Of a stretch of 64,000 nt of DNA, positions 1 through 13,183 are shown piece by piece. Each line of letters begins with the position of its first letter. The first letter of the stretch is position 1. Origin of the DNA: Chlamydoabsidia padenii (lineage: Eukaryota; Mucoromycota; Mucoromycetes; Mucorales; Cunninghamellaceae). The translations under genes were made by a program, and so were the position numbers. The notes beneath the pieces are model-generated. The model searched no databases. It saw nothing but the letters and a program-made list of their open reading frames with translations, and had not been told where the DNA came from. The stretch is taken from NCBI GenBank assembly GCA_025330725.1, contig JAIWND010000019.1:1-64000 (forward strand), in the 5' to 3' direction.

Positions 1-31
1 ACATCGCCGCAGTGGGATGAGTTATTTAAAA

Positions 32-46
32 GCGGGATCTTTTTAC
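32..46 (+). promoter_or_regulatory. GCGGGAT motif, FAP1
   Basis: AGCGGGATCTTTTTA, a weak form, about 80 bp before the ATG at 123. Confidence 0.45.
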
Positions 47-122
47 TTCCCCTTCTTCTTTCTCTTTAATTAACTTTTTAATTACTATTACCTTTATTAC
101 TTATCTGATACTTTAGTATCTT

Positions 123-3100
123 ATGAACGATACCCTAAACACAACTTCAAGCAATACAAGTAATCATGTCTCAACACTAAACGAAGCTACTTCTGTCAAT
201 TCTACTCAATCTACTACATGTATTACGACCAAGAAGAACAAGTATTCCGCGACCCAATCTTCTCCTGATGGGGTCCCATTCAAGACAGCGACTGAACCTG
301 GATCTTCCTCTTTGGCATCTAGCAAGAAAACACCAAAGTCAAGAAAACAAAAAGGAAACTCACACGCTCCTGAAGATGGGCAATCGACTGGTAACAATAA
401 TTCACCCAGATTCAACAAACACCGTGCTCAAGGTAAACTCACTGTGGACAATAAAAAACTATCAGCAACGGCCTCTGTTTTTATCCCCAATGATAAGAGC
501 TCCAACACAGGGAAAAGGACAACTGAAAAGCGCATCAAGAAGAAACCGTCAACTGAACCAAAATTATTTGACAATATGGCGGCTACTATGGCTCATGAAC
601 TATCTAATTCCACTTATGAATGCATGGTTTGTTGGGATGTTGTGCGGCCGGCTCACCATACTTGGACTTGCGATACCTGTTGGGCTGTCTTCCACGTGAA
701 CTGTATTGAAAAATGGGCAAAAAAATCACTTGAAGGTAATGAAGAAAGGATAAAGTGATAGGACTAGATGACTGATTCTTTTGATGTTGATTAGATACCT
801 CGACAAACTTGATGATTACCTCTTGGCGGTGCCCTGGTTGTCAACATAAACGAAAAGCAATTCCTCAAGACTACTTTTGCTTTTGTGGCAAACAAAAGAA
901 TCCATCTCCCAAGCATTATCAAACACCACATACATGCGAAGAACTCTGTAAACGACCAAGAAAATGTCCTCATCCATGTGTATTGTAAGTAATCATTTTG
1001 ACCATGTATTTTCCAACTTACTCATGTTTTCTTTCTTTTTATCTTTCCTCATATAGACCATGCCATCCTGGTCCTTGTCCGCCATGTACATCAATGGGCC
1101 CTATCAATGTTTGCTTTTGTGGGAAGGATCGACGACAAGCTAGGTGTGTGGATACAGACTATGAAACAAATGCATACAGTTGTGAAAAGATGTGTGATCA
1201 ATGGCTTGGGTGTGGTAAACATCGGTGTGAAGAAAAATGTCATACAGACCTCTGTCCTCCTTGTATCATTGAAGAAAAACATCAACCATGCTACTGTGGT
1301 CAATCACAACGAAACACTAGGTGTGGAAGTGGAATCCAGGCACCATCTTTTGGGAATCATATTGGTTATTATGCATGCGAAAAACGATGTACAAGGTATG
1401 ATAACAAAAAAAGTGGAAAGACTCGAGAAACCAAGATTCTAACATTTTTTTTTTCGCTGCCTTTAGTTTGTATGACTGTGGAATTCATAGGTGTGATAAA
1501 GAATGCCATCCCTGTACTGAACTGTCAACATGTCCCTTTGATACTAATTTGGTTACAACATGTCCATGCGGGTCGAATACAATCAAAGATCTCCTTGATG
1601 GTGGAAATAGAAAAAGTTGCGCTGATCCAATTCCAACATGTGATGCCAAATGTCGTAAACTTTTACCTTGTGGTCATATCTGCCAACAAACTTGCCATGG
1701 TGGTCCCTGTAGTGCATGCGTGGAACAAGTCAAAGTTTCTTGCCGGTGTCAATCTTCTGAACATGATACTATTTGTGCCACTGTCTCTGAACTGCCTCCC
1801 CTATGCGATAAAGTATGCAAGTCCAACCGAAACTGCGGTAGACATGTTTGCGGTGCTACCTGTTGTCCATCGGCCAAGATTAAAGGGAAAAGGCGTGTAC
1901 CGGGATCCGAAAAAGCTCATGATTGCCCATTAGAATGTGGCCGTCTCTTATCTTGTGGGAAACATCGGTGTATGGAAAATTGTCATAAAGGTCCTTGTCG
2001 GCCATGTATGGAATCAAGTGCTGATGATCTGACTTGTCATTGTGGTCGAACACGTTTGGTGGCACCAGTTCGTTGTGGTACCGAACTTCCTCCTTGCTCT
2101 AATCCTTGTCTGCGTCCTTCAATGTGTGGTCATACTCGTCTTCTTCATCATAACTGCCATCCTGATGATGAACCTTGTCCTCCTTGTCCTGTGCTAACAT
2201 CTCGTGAATGTGTTTGTGGGAAGGCCAATCTCAAGAACATACCATGCTATCGTGAAGCTGCTTATTGTGGTCTCGTTTGTGATAAACTCTTGCCTTGTGG
2301 TCAACATCGTTGTAAGCGAACATGTCATGATGGAATCTGCTTGGCGGATGGTTGCACTCAACCTTGCACTCGGATCCGAACGTCGTGTGGCCATCCATGT
2401 TTGATGACATGTCATAATGATACTCCTTGTGCTGAAACTACACCCTGTTTGGCTCGTATCCGAGCTTCGTGTGCTTGTGGTCAACATACGATGGAAATCA
2501 CCTGCTATTCTTCTACAACATCAAGTGGCTCCGATCCTAACCTCGAATGCAATGACCTATGTACCAAGATTCAGCGTAACCAGCGATTGGCGTCTGCATT
2601 GAATATTCAACGACCTGAACCTGGTGGTAGCACTTCAATCAAACAATCATCGGTGGTAGATGGTGGCGATCCTTACGACAAAACATTACAGGAATTCTAT
2701 ATGGAAAATGTAAAATGGTGCAAGGAAATGGAAATCAAGTTGGTCAACTTTGTCAAGGATGATTCTCAAGTATCTCTACACTTTAAGCCCATGCGGCCGC
2801 CATTCCGTTATTTTTTACACCAATACAGTGTCTATTTTAATCTTGCCACTGAAGAAATGGATCCGGATCCTTATCGCAGTGTTGCTGTGCGCAAGTCATT
2901 GGGCAGTGGTTACCTACCATCCACACTTTTATCATCATCATTATCCATTCACGAACGTGGGTCGAAACCTTCATGCAACATCACTTCCTCAACTGCTCGA
3001 CAGAAACAACAAGCCAATGGACTCCAATTCTCGGGATCACTCTCTCAGCAAAATATCGATGATCTATTGAAACCTCTATTGAACTCTACCATAGCCATCA

Positions 3101-3366
3101 CGTCCTACACCACACAATGGAAGAAGACATCGGGGGCCATCTTCATACCGACCTGGGGATCAACTGTGACGGAGGAAACTAAGGATAGACTGATCAACCA
3201 ATGGAAGAAAGGATTACAAAATGCCTTGCTATTTAACGATATGGCTGGAGATGTGGAATGCTGCTGGATTAACGCCACTGGTGAAGTTACTTGGTCGGAA
3301 AAACAGGGTGGTCGTAACGCATGGGGATTTAATATCAAGGGGAAACAAACTGAAGTCGGGGTTTAG
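123..3366 (+). CDS. FAP1: NF-X1-type zinc-finger protein with R3H domain (FAP1/NFX1 family)
   Basis: I join four exons (123-735, 795-984, 1057-1395, 1467-3366) into about 1013 residues. The N-terminal 150 residues are low-complexity and basic. A RING/PHD-like finger follows at about 162-200 (CMVC, then CDTC, H and C ligands, ending near WAKKS). Next come roughly ten NF-X1 repeats (CG.H.C...CH.GPC..C) over about residues 250-740, then an R3H-like region at about 790-860. This order is that of human NFX1 and yeast FAP1, nucleic-acid-binding regulators with a possible ubiquitin-ligase role. Intron phases were chosen because they keep Cys-rich repeats continuous (for example C-T-S-L-Y-D-C across the last junction). 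The start is the first ATG after a CT-rich leader, 91 bp after the motif at 32-46. Family assignment is strong; the transcriptional target is not visible. Confidence 0.93.
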
Positions 3367-3900
3367 ATGCCTTGATGACAGTAACATCAACTCTTTATTG
3401 GGTTGGATTTATGTAACAAACCTAGTATATATTCATGTTAATTTTATAACACTTTCCCCTTGATTTAATAAAAATACATTATTATCTTATCTTCATTTGG
3501 TCTTCTCGTCTTATTATATTTATTTAAAACCGTCGATGAATCAGATGATTCAACTCCGCTTTATGCGAAAGATGTGTTTTTTTTTTTTACTAAACCAAAG
3601 GCATGCCTCATCATTGATGCGAGGTTACAAGGCAATTATTTTTTTGTCAAGTATATTATGTAACATCTTGATTTTCACTTTTTATCATAGCGAACAAATT
3701 GTCAATACGACTAAAAACAGTTCAAGCAAACGATCGTCAAATTCACACCCCGACCAGCCTCTTGCATAAAGAGATCTCGAAAAGGCTGAAATCAATAATC
3801 GGATACTACACCAGTAATTGGAATGTTAAACAATAATCATCCAATGTCACGTTTTTTTTTGTTTTCACCATCATTTCAAAATCAAAAGAAGGAGAAGAAT
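3367..3900. other. 3' UTR and spacer after FAP1
   Basis: AT-rich DNA with an AATAAA-like signal near 3467. No coding potential that I would defend. Confidence 0.6.
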
Positions 3901-4370
3901 AAAAAGACTATTTATATAACATATATTCTTTATTGTGTTCTATATATATACTAGGGGGGGGGAGGGATAATATATTCTAGTTAAAAGAACAAAAGTAATC
4001 GTCCAACTATTGGTAATGGGTACTCACCTTGTTCGCCAGTCCCAGTTCAAGGGACAAGACACAGAAGGTGAGCAATTAGTATACCAATGCCAGTTTCTTA
4101 ATAATAATAAAAACAATAGCAGGTTTTGTGTTTCACCGTAAAAGAGACTATCAAGCTGAATGGAATGTTGAGCCGAGCCATTGTCTTCTACCGGAAAATT
4201 GCTGTGTGTGGAGTCGAGTCAGTAGGTCATATGTCATCCAGCCTTCCATCACCAAGCGAATAATTCCAAGTACTATAAGCAACATAAAAAGATTAAAAGG
4301 GATTTACAGATAGGCAAGGTTACTTACTGACAAGTCAAAGAGAGCCACTATGGTTTTCAGGAGGACCTTT
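3900..4370 (-). ncRNA. possible three-exon minus-strand transcript, probably non-coding
   Basis: Reading the minus strand, there is a consensus donor (A|GTAAGT) at about 4327 and an acceptor (GCTTATAG) ending at 4272, a 56-nt intron. A second strong donor (AAG|GTGAGT) lies at about 4027 with an acceptor (AACTAG) ending at about 3977, a 51-nt intron. AATAAA follows at about 3930. The exons would be about 4370-4328, 4271-4028 and 3976-3900. The longest frame in the middle exon is short (starts LGIIRLVMEGW, about 40 codons) and stops at 4151, well before the second intron, so an RNA gene or a decayed coding gene fits better than a protein gene. The 5' end is not defined and no known RNA family was recognised. 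Confidence 0.4.
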
Positions 4371-4698
4371 TTTCAAAAGATTGTGATTTTGGTGATGGTG
4401 TCAATAGGAATAGTATGACTTGATTCAAAGGGTAATGTTGATCCATTAGAGGCCCGTCTACTTGGAAAGTTGTCGTTCTCAATGTCGGAATGTTCGAATG
4501 AGAATTAAGTAAAAAAGGTGGTGAAGAAGCGAAAGAAAAGAAAGAGATCCTCCCCTTTGAAACAATCGGAATCCACAAAAAGTGTTTTGAAATCCCGCCA
4601 AACTTTGACCTAAAGTTACCCCTTTGGCCGATATTTAAATGCCTATCATCCTTTTTTTTCTTCATTTTCTCTTCCCCTCATACTTTTTCTTCTCTCTG
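4371..4698. other. promoter spacer upstream of the nucleotidyltransferase gene
   Basis: Holds the promoter motif at 4585-4600 and a CT-rich leader. It may be a divergent promoter shared with the minus-strand transcript candidate. A minus-strand open frame (4357-4665) looks like chance. Confidence 0.5.
4585..4600 (-). promoter_or_regulatory. GCGGGATTTCAAA motif, nucleotidyltransferase gene
   Basis: TGGCGGGATTTCAAAA on the minus strand, about 100 bp before the ATG at 4699. Confidence 0.6.
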
Positions 4699-6645
4699 AT
4701 GTTATCTTCTCAAAAAAATGTAATATGCGACTATTGTAGGCACCTTGCTATTAGGTATTCTATTCACCCTAACGAAACGACAAGACACGACGAACGGTAC
4801 GTGCAAGTGATCCCCTTAAAAGACCTTGAACATCAGCTGGCTACTAGTTATCCGACCTTGTATAATATCGTGTTGAGCAGCGAGTCGACTCTCACTAAAC
4901 TGCTCGTGAACGAATATCGACTACGAACCTATTTTGGCAATTGCGATTTTATGGTGGTCAATATATCAACACTCAAATCCTATGGTTACTTTGACCTCTC
5001 TCTTGCAAACACCCAACTACACGACCTCTATTTTTTGGCCACTCCAATAGCAACCTATCAACCACAGCAACAGCCACTCAGCTCTTCGCTTGAAGTACCA
5101 GGTTTTGAATGGACAGTGGATCGTTTATCCCAAGAGATGGACGCGATTTACAAGGTAAGAAAGAAAGAAAACGGGAGGGAGGGCGTATCAAACAAAACCA
5201 AATACCTAATCCTTTTATCTTTTTTTATCTAGTCCCTTCTTCCTACTCAACAGACCTTAACTGCTCATTCAGACCTCATATCTAAAATTAATAAGCTGTT
5301 GGAAACTGTATGGTATGGCCAGGGATATAAAGTACATGCTTTTGGGTAGGTGAACGAATAAAAAAAAACCCCCCTGTCCACTCAGTATTAACTTTCTTTA
5401 TGATATATTAGGTCTTCAGTCACCAAGCTATTGTTAGATGGCTCAGATCTGGATCTCTCGATTGTGCTGCCAAATGATCAATCAAAAATGGGCGACTATA
5501 GACAGGAAATACAAAGTCATCAAACTGCTGGTGGATGGCCTGCTTCTATCTTTGACATTGGCTTTTTATCAAACAAGCTAACCCAATATGGTATAAAAAA
5601 CGTCAAGACAATTCATGCTCTGGTGTCTATATGCAAATTCATGGATCCCGCTACAAAACTCAAATGTGATCTCAGTATTCATAACACTTTGGACATCGAA
5701 AACTCACACCTCATCAAGGCATACATCAATCTGGATAACCGTATTCGACCATTCCTGTATCTCTTGAAACATTTCACGAAATGTCGACACATCAATGATG
5801 GTAAGTTTATATACAAATATATATAAATGAATCCTTCTGATGCAAATTGACCCTTCACCTTTTTTGATTAACTTTATGCCAGCCATCTCAGGTACACTTA
5901 GTAGCTATGGATTCATCCTCTTGGGCCTGTACTACCTCATGAATACTCCTGTACCTGTCATTCCAAATCTTCAAGACCTGCCCTCACATATTCATTGTTA
6001 TGCTCCACAATGCGCTGCCAAGATATACAGCGAAGACCAAGGTAATCGCCTCTTCCTCTATCGTGGCAAGATCAATCAATTGAACATCTTTTACCACAAC
6101 TGCATCACATCGGTCCATGATCCGATACAACACATACCTTTACTTTCACCGACACCATCAAAGACAACAACCACCACCAAACGTACGACAGATGATACTC
6201 ATTGGCAAAGCGAAAACATAAGTGACTTGACAACACTATTGATTGGATTCTTCACTTTTTATGCAACGTTTAATACCCGAGATCAAACTGTAGGAATCGG
6301 CAAGGCCAACCACAGAAGAAAACCGAAAAACGACAAACTCGTCATATACGATCCCTTTATCACATCAAGGAACGTTGCGTAAGTGTTGTTGTTTTTTTTA
6401 AAAAAAAAAGGAAAGGAAGGAAAAAGGACTCTCACTGCCTCTTTTTATTACTATTATGCATACCTTTCAATAGTGCTGCCTGTACCAAAATGGGTTGGAG
6501 ACTGATCAAGTCGGAATTCAAACGTGCGTCTTGTATGTTGCGTAATGGATCGACGTTCGCTAATGTTTGTAGACCACCCAACTTGCGCTCTCGTCTTTAT
6601 GATCCGCACTGTATCCGAAACCGAGCCAACTTTACTGAAGGCTAA
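4699..6645 (+). CDS. Cid1/Trf-type nucleotidyltransferase (poly(A)/poly(U) RNA polymerase)
   Basis: Five exons (4699-5154, 5233-5345, 5412-5800, 5883-6378, 6474-6645) give about 541 residues. Splicing of exons 2 and 3 rebuilds the catalytic signature HAFGSS...GSDLDLS, the GS and DxD motif of DNA-polymerase-beta-like transferases. A third carboxylate is likely in KCDLSIHN, which corresponds to the third Asp of the family. The PAP-associated region follows (LLIGFFTFYATF, then IYDPFITSRNVA). The enzyme adds non-templated nucleotides to RNA 3' ends; whether it prefers U or A cannot be read from sequence. The N-terminal 150 residues precede the catalytic core and have a CxxC (CDYC). The start at MLSSQKN is preferred over an upstream in-frame hydrophobic stretch that lies in the CT-rich leader. 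Confidence 0.88.
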
Positions 6646-7123
6646 TTATACCCTCTCTACTGGTCACCTGTTTAAATATCCCCCTAGTATAACCATCTCT
6701 ATTAGCATTTGTGTTTGTTTGTTTTTATAATAAAATGATATTAAATCTATATACTGTGTCTTTATGGTCTTTTATATTATTATGGATTGCATTCAGCACT
6801 GTTAATGATCCTTCCAAGCGTGGCTAATGATATTTCAGATACCATGTTCTTGGTCCCCGGTGTATGATCCTGGCATAATTTTGCTAGTATGCATTTCACT
6901 TTTCACAAACCATCTTTCCCTGAAAAATTACACTGAATCTGACTCGAGTGGTAATAGAAACTTGGTGCCTTGAAAGCTTGCTTGAATCAAAACAGTTCAA
7001 GTCCCGCTTGGTGGCGCCGTTTGAATTTTGCTTTTCTTTTTTTTTTCTTTTTTTTTTTTTTTTTTTTTTTTTTGTATTTCTGGTTTTCAGCTTCTTCTTC
7101 ACTTTTAGATCGATCTCAACACA
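6646..7123. other. spacer with promoter of the IPI1-like gene
   Basis: 3' UTR with AATAAA near 6730, then the motif at 6995-7010 and a long T tract at about 7036-7073 just upstream of the leader. No gene seen. Confidence 0.5.
6995..7010 (-). promoter_or_regulatory. GCGGGACTTGAA motif, IPI1
   Basis: CAAGCGGGACTTGAAC on the minus strand, about 115 bp before the ATG at 7124. Confidence 0.55.
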
Positions 7124-10100
7124 ATGCCTAACGCTCGTAAAAAGAAAGCTGCCAAAAATGAAGACTTCAAAGTAAGTGATCTTATTAAAAAAAATGATTT
7201 AGATATTAATGAAAGAAAACTTGTTTGGTGGCTACTGCATTTAGAAAAAGAAACTCAAGGTGGGTAAAAACAAAGCCTTACCAGACAACTACACAGATAC
7301 ATCCTTCACCTCCAAAAGTAAGTATGAAATATAGATCTATTATGATCTTACTGACTTGTTTTATTTTTGTCTTACTCCTTTTTAGGCATCTCTCTACCCA
7401 ATCAAAGCATCACTGAAGATAAATCGAAGGAAATCACTACTGGACGAAATCTCACTTTGACAGATTTAGTGACACAATTGAAACATTACAACAGCGGTGT
7501 CAAGAAAGGTAAAAAGATTAAGATAAAATAATACCGATCGCTAATATTGTTTACTTCATTAGATGCTCTCTCTGGTCTCCAAGAATTATTCAGTCGTCAT
7601 CCTCACTTGTTGGTCTCCTCTCTCAGCACAGTTGTCAACGGTATCGTCAAGCTTTTTATCGATGATGTAAGTGAACTCTGCATTTAAAAATAACATACCT
7701 AATCATTTTTATCATTATAGGATCGGGATGTACGAAAAGCACTCTTAAAATTTTTGAACGATAGCTTTACACAAGTTGCTAAAGTAAGTCAAGGGATCTA
7801 AAAAAAAAAGGGGGGGGATGCCTGAACTAACTATATTATTGTATCTAGGTGGATTTGGAACCCTTTGTACCATTGCTTATTATCTACACCTGCTCAGCTA
7901 TGACGCATATCATGGAAGATATTCGCTTGGATGCTATCAAGTTATTGGATTTTTGGGTGAACACTGTCCCTGAAGCTATCACTGGCAAATTCTGGAAACG
8001 GGTAATAACAGGTAGTCGAGGGATCAAACATTAGAGAATGTATCGTACTAAACAGTCTCCTTCTTCTTGTATAGATCTCTGGAAACTTTATTAGTTTACT
8101 CGCAGTGGAATCGAATAGTATTAACATATCAAAATCAACATCTTCCGGTGGTATCACAACCACCGCATCTGTAAAATCAGCCGCTGCTGTCTCTCATTTA
8201 CACATTAACAAAAGTAAACTGGAACTCTTGACAAGTCTCACCAAATTCTTTGAAGCTGGCTTATTTGAAGATCATCAAGACTCGTAAGTAGTAGGGAGAA
8301 AAAAACACAAACAACAATATCATCGATTAACTAAATCATCTTTTATCCCTCTAGTTACTGGTTTATGTACAACTTTTTGGACGGTCGACATGCCAAGAAA
8401 AGCTTCAAACGCAAGTTTGATCCGGCGGAAAAGGAAAAAACTACCACAGTGACATGGGAACCAGCATCTACAGTAGGTATCATAGTAAGAAGAAGAAGAA
8501 AAAGGATAAAGTACAAATGTTTGACTTTTATTTTTTGTTTATAGGCTGCTTACACTCCTGATAATATCATGATGGCGTCTGCTATTCCCTACCTCTCTGG
8601 TGGAACTGTACCTGTATCATTTAACACATTGAATCTGTTTGGTGCCGCTGGAAGTAATGTTGGACAAGATAAATCTAAAAATAAAGATGGTGGGAAGAAT
8701 CAACAGCAGCAAGTCAGTGATTTTAGTTTCCAAGATCGGGTCTCACAAGTCAAGGTAAAGTATTATGCAACAGGAAAGGGCCGATGAATACACAACTCAC
8801 ATACTAATCTATCTCACTCTCTTGATAGGAATTCATCGAAACATTCCAACCCTTATTAATTGGCAATTGGCTTGAATCTGCACCTGTTGTTTTTGGCTCG
8901 TCTAACACCATTACCTTCTCACCTGCTTTGCAAATGGTACATACTGTGATTCATTTGTCTTTGGTATTATGGCGGGCCATGGTCAGCGGTGGATCAGTTC
9001 AAGACACAACTCCTCAATGGTTAGACACTCACTTGCAACAATTCTTAAAACACCTTTCTATTTACTTCCCTTATGGCTTATCATCACTTGGAAATGGTGG
9101 TGCAAAGGTAACATGATAGCGGAAATGACTGTATGTAGAATACTAATAGTATGATTTCAAACCCAATCAAATTAGGTCGAATCAATGTTACAAGAAATGA
9201 ACATTATGACATGCGAGTTGACATCGCTATTCCTATTGGCAAGAAAGATTCAAACCAACCACTCTTTATCTTTATCGGCATCCTCGCAGATCAACAAGAA
9301 GCGATCATATGAAGCAATGGAACAAGATGACAATGTACCAGTTTGGGCGGATCGGATTGTGGATTATGTACTTGGTTTACTGGGACTTGATGTAAGTAAT
9401 GACAATGAATACATTTATGGTTGTTTTAACATGTTTATCTTCTTCTTTTTTTTCTTTTTCTTTTTAGGAACTCGATACTAAAACTTCCAAGGGATCCATG
9501 TCAAGTATGTCTACTGAATTCCGGAATGAAAACTTGGTGGCCTTACTTCCTGCCGTATGGGGGTTTTTGAACTGTTTGGATGGAGATCGCCAATATGTTG
9601 TATTCAAGGCCTTTGTGGAATACTCCCAACATTGTCATGCACACTCTCTATCAAAACGGACAACAATAGCCTTCATTATTCGCTGCTATTTGGTAAGGAA
9701 GGATCTAAAATAATTTGTCAAATGTGTATTAACTCCCCTCTCTCTCTTTTATTTATGTAGATCCAATCAATGCCTAGTTACAATGGTCGATTTACATTAG
9801 AAATTGCTTCTCCTTTTGCTGATCTCATGAAGAAATGGCTACTAAGTCTTCCTCGAATTTTATGTGAACTAAAGACACAACATGTTGGAACTAGTCAGGT
9901 ATATACTATAGAAAAGAAAAACACAGGAATGGATTGCTGACTCACATTAACTTCTCTATCTCGACCTTTTTTTTTTTTTTGGCATTACACAGATGATTTT
10001 GAATGTAATGTGCGATATTGGAAAACGGGGCGATAAAGATATCTTTGATACCGAGGTAACAAGAAAAATATAGGGGAGGGGGACAGTGATTGTGTTTTAC

Positions 10101-10485
10101 TAACCCATTCTATTCGATGATGGTAGACCTTACGAAGAACCGCCTTGTTGATGACGCCATTCTTCTACTACGAATTAGCGAGCAAAGGTAGAAAAACGTA
10201 ATGATATACAGCTATGATTGTTACTAAACTGTTTTTCTTTTCATCTAGGTGGCATGTTTGGACCCTTCATCCAGTTACCGACTGAACTTCAAAAGCGGGC
10301 ATTAGAATTCATGTATTATATTGATACTGATTCCGAAAGGATACAACTCTCTCTATCAAAATGCAAATCACGTAAGTCAAGACCTTGGAACATTATTATA
10401 GATGTGCATCTTGCTAACATTTTAACCTTCTTCGTTTAAAATAGACGATCAAATGACCGAAGAAGTTCTCCACTGGATTCTTTAG
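7124..10485 (+). CDS. IPI1: Pre-rRNA-processing protein IPI1/TEX10
   Basis: Seventeen exons, the most fragmented gene here: 7124-7171, 7245-7317, 7386-7508, 7563-7666, 7721-7783, 7849-8001, 8075-8283, 8355-8472, 8545-8754, 8829-9107, 9176-9391, 9468-9692, 9761-9898, 9993-10055, 10127-10187, 10249-10371, 10445-10485, about 748 residues. The N-terminus reads MPNARKKKAAKNEDFK, then KKKLKVGK and PDNYTDTSF, the characteristic opening of IPI1 and TEX10, followed by an armadillo-like helical body. IPI1 acts with RIX1 and IPI3 in late nuclear maturation of the 60S subunit. The length is nearer animal TEX10 than the short yeast IPI1. Exon 8 may instead end at 8484; both donors keep frame. Family confidence is high, single boundaries less so. 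Confidence 0.88.
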
Positions 10486-10757
10486 ATTAGCCCCCCCTCC
10501 TTCATTAGACATACTATTTATCATTTGTTATTTTATTGTACTTATTGTCTATTATTATAATAAAACTACATTCAATTCATTTTGCCACCATCATTATCTA
10601 TTACCCACGTTTTCCACACAATATAAATTCAGATCCCGATTATACAACTCCGATTCATGCATAAAAAAAGAAGGTTGGAGACGAAGTTTTTATTGTATAA
10701 CATAATTTAATCAAGATACCTCCAACTAAACCAATAGCTAACTATATATCAACCAAG

Positions 10758-12764
10758 CTATTCTTGATTGACAGAATTTCCATTGTATGTCTTTTTCCGT
10801 TCGTCATCGTCAGTTTGTGCCTGTTGTCGTAAGGTATTGATACCATGTATTTGCCTATACCATCCAAAAACATGAATCAGATTATATCCTTCAATTTTAT
10901 TATCTTACCTTGATCCAGAAGGAGAAGCCTGAGGTTGAGTTTGAGGACCACCCAAGCGATGGCCATCCGAGCCCCCCGCCGTCATAGGCCCCACCGCGCC
11001 AATCATACTACCCAGAGCACCAGCAACACCACTGAGAGTATTGTAGACCATGCCACCAGCCGAATAGATACAATCCGCCATCATTCCACTATAAGAGGCA
11101 CCAGAAGGAGATTGATAAGCACTGGCTACATTCCGGATTGGTTTCATGATGAGGGTGCCACTAGGTACAAGGTCCAAATCATAGAGGGTCTTTTGTTCAT
11201 CTCCGGTACTGAAATGGCGTGTCGGGAATTGAGCAAGAAGCTTATAAGGTTGATCCCCATCGGTACGATTTTCGTCGATCCATGTTCGGACATCCTCCAA
11301 TTTGTCTTGAGCTAAAAATAACGATTAGAAGAAAAGGTTGGTCTGCTTGTTTTATATCACTTGTTATTATGACCACCCCTTCTTCTTCTTCTTTCATCTT
11401 ACACTTGAATGTATTTCTGATATTGTTGCCATCACCTTGTCGTACGTTTAAATGACATACATCATGATGCCTATATCAAAAGTAAAAAAAAAAGATATAT
11501 GTCAGTTAATAAACCACTTTTTATTTATGACTTTATTATATACCTTGTTTCTTTGGATTGTTGTGATGCTGATGATGACGAAGGTTGTGAAGATTCCTTC
11601 TGTTGCTGTAATCGCCTTTGTCGTTCCGCCACCTTTTCTTCCCGATCCCTTGCAATCTGTTCCTTGATTTTTCGTCGATGTTCTTCATCTGCTTGTTTTT
11701 CCTTTTTGATTTTGGCAAAGTAGAGCTTGTTTTGTTGATCCTGCAATTGCTGTTTTGTTAACTGAGCTTCTTTCCCGTCTTGTCGTCGCTTGATTTCACG
11801 TTGTTTTTCATTCTACAATATGAATGATAAAGAGTCATTAGTAGCTCGTCACCCCGTTATGCAGATATTAGTTTACCTCTTTTTCGATTTCATCGCGCCT
11901 TGCTCGAGCTTGTTCCATTTGTTGTTTTAGTCTATCATTATCCAAAAGACGATCAGGTTAGTATTGTTTTTCTATCCTTTTTTTTTTTTTTTCTTTCTCA
12001 AGTGCTTTACTTTGCTTTCTTGTCCATATCAGTCATTGATGATGATGATAAATATTCGGTGTTGGAATCAGTGTTGGCGATCGTAACAGTGTCTTCATCA
12101 GAGCGAGTGTCCATCGGTAAAGATGATGATGAAGGTGGCGAGTTTGTTGCTGCTACACTTTGTATGTTTGTCTGTGTGCTCGGTGGGGGCACGAATGAGT
12201 CAGATCTGTCAAGTCGATCCACCTTGTCGATGATTTCCTGGCCTGTTGTCGTTTCAATTGCAAAATCCTTGATTATACCTTGTTTGATAAAGTAGACCAT
12301 GGGGACGCGTTGAATAGGATCTACACATGCAAGCCAAAATACAGTATATTAGTTACATAAAATAACGTCTACATGTTACTTACAGAATTGGCCAAACATT
12401 CGTGCATTTTCTGAGTCAAGGTCCAGTTTGATGGAGACGTGCTTTTGGAGAATGTCCTGTACCTATTAAAAGTTATAAAAGAAGAGTTAATCTGCCTATA
12501 CCATTCCATCTACACATAAACTTGTTTTTTCTTTTATCAATAAAGTAGTTTTTACCTTGGCATCCATAAGAAGTTTGTCGATTTGTTGCGATGGTTCTTT
12601 GTCATCTAATATAAAAAGAAGAAAGTTAGTTATGACCAAGTACAACCAATCTTGCCAAAACAGTGATACTTGCCGTGAATAAAAACCATGAAAAGACAGT
12701 TTTTGTTTTGAACCAGTTGGACTGCTTCGTTAATAGTGCCTTGAAACCAAATGGGTGAGGACAT
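10758..12764 (-). CDS. UBX-domain protein, UBXN4/erasin-like
   Basis: Nine exons on the minus strand (12764-12674, 12605-12556, 12462-12384, 12320-12011, 11931-11877, 11812-11544, 11470-11403, 11311-10909, 10854-10758) give about 473 residues. The N-terminal 110 residues (MSSPIWFQGTINEAV, then RVPMVYFIKQG) look like the thioredoxin-like UAS fold of UBXN4. A Ser-rich linker and a long charged coiled coil follow, then a UBX domain (HLNVRQGDGNNIRNTFK ... LEDVRTWID). A hydrophobic stretch rich in Gly/Ala/Met lies C-terminal. The family recruits Cdc48/p97 to the ER for degradation of misfolded proteins. Intron 1 must start with GC (donor GCAAGT at 12673): the nearby GT alternative gives a stop. 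Confidence 0.87.
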
Positions 12765-13183
12765 TGTGGCGATGTATAAAAGTGAAAAAGAAAGGACAGA
12801 AAATGGAAAATTGGGAAATGAAATATTTATGATACAGTAATATGTTGAAGCGCCGCCTTAATCATCGGTTCGTTTGCAAACCATGTCATGCAAGAATACA
12901 CCTAATGTATTATGGCTCCATTGGCCATAAAAGTGTATAAAAGTTCCAAACAATATATTGTCTTGTTATACAAGGCAATATATGAATGCACACACTATCA
13001 ACCAAAAAATACAAGAATGTTATGTTCCAAATCACAGGTTTTTATTTAAATATACAAATCAAATTGAATGGGTGTTAAAAAAAAAGGGGGGGAGGAGTGA
13101 AGGGATTCTAACTATGTAGTAAGTAATGTATATATCAAAGAAGTAAGAGAAAGGGAATTCCGACTATACCATAGGGAGACACT
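12765..13183. other. spacer between UBX gene and hydrolase gene
   Basis: Contains the UBX promoter with the variant motif at 12844-12860, and the 3' region of the minus-strand hydrolase with homopolymer runs at about 13079-13091. Nothing else seen. Confidence 0.5.
12844..12860 (-). promoter_or_regulatory. GGCGGCGCTTCAA variant, UBX gene
   Basis: Minus-strand GGCGGCGCTTCAAC, a divergent form, about 80 bp before the ATG at 12764. Confidence 0.35.

Noticed and set aside
4357..4665. Minus-strand open frame of about 100 codons
   Set aside because: Crosses a CT-rich leader, shows no family and ends before the splice donor at 4327; probably chance.
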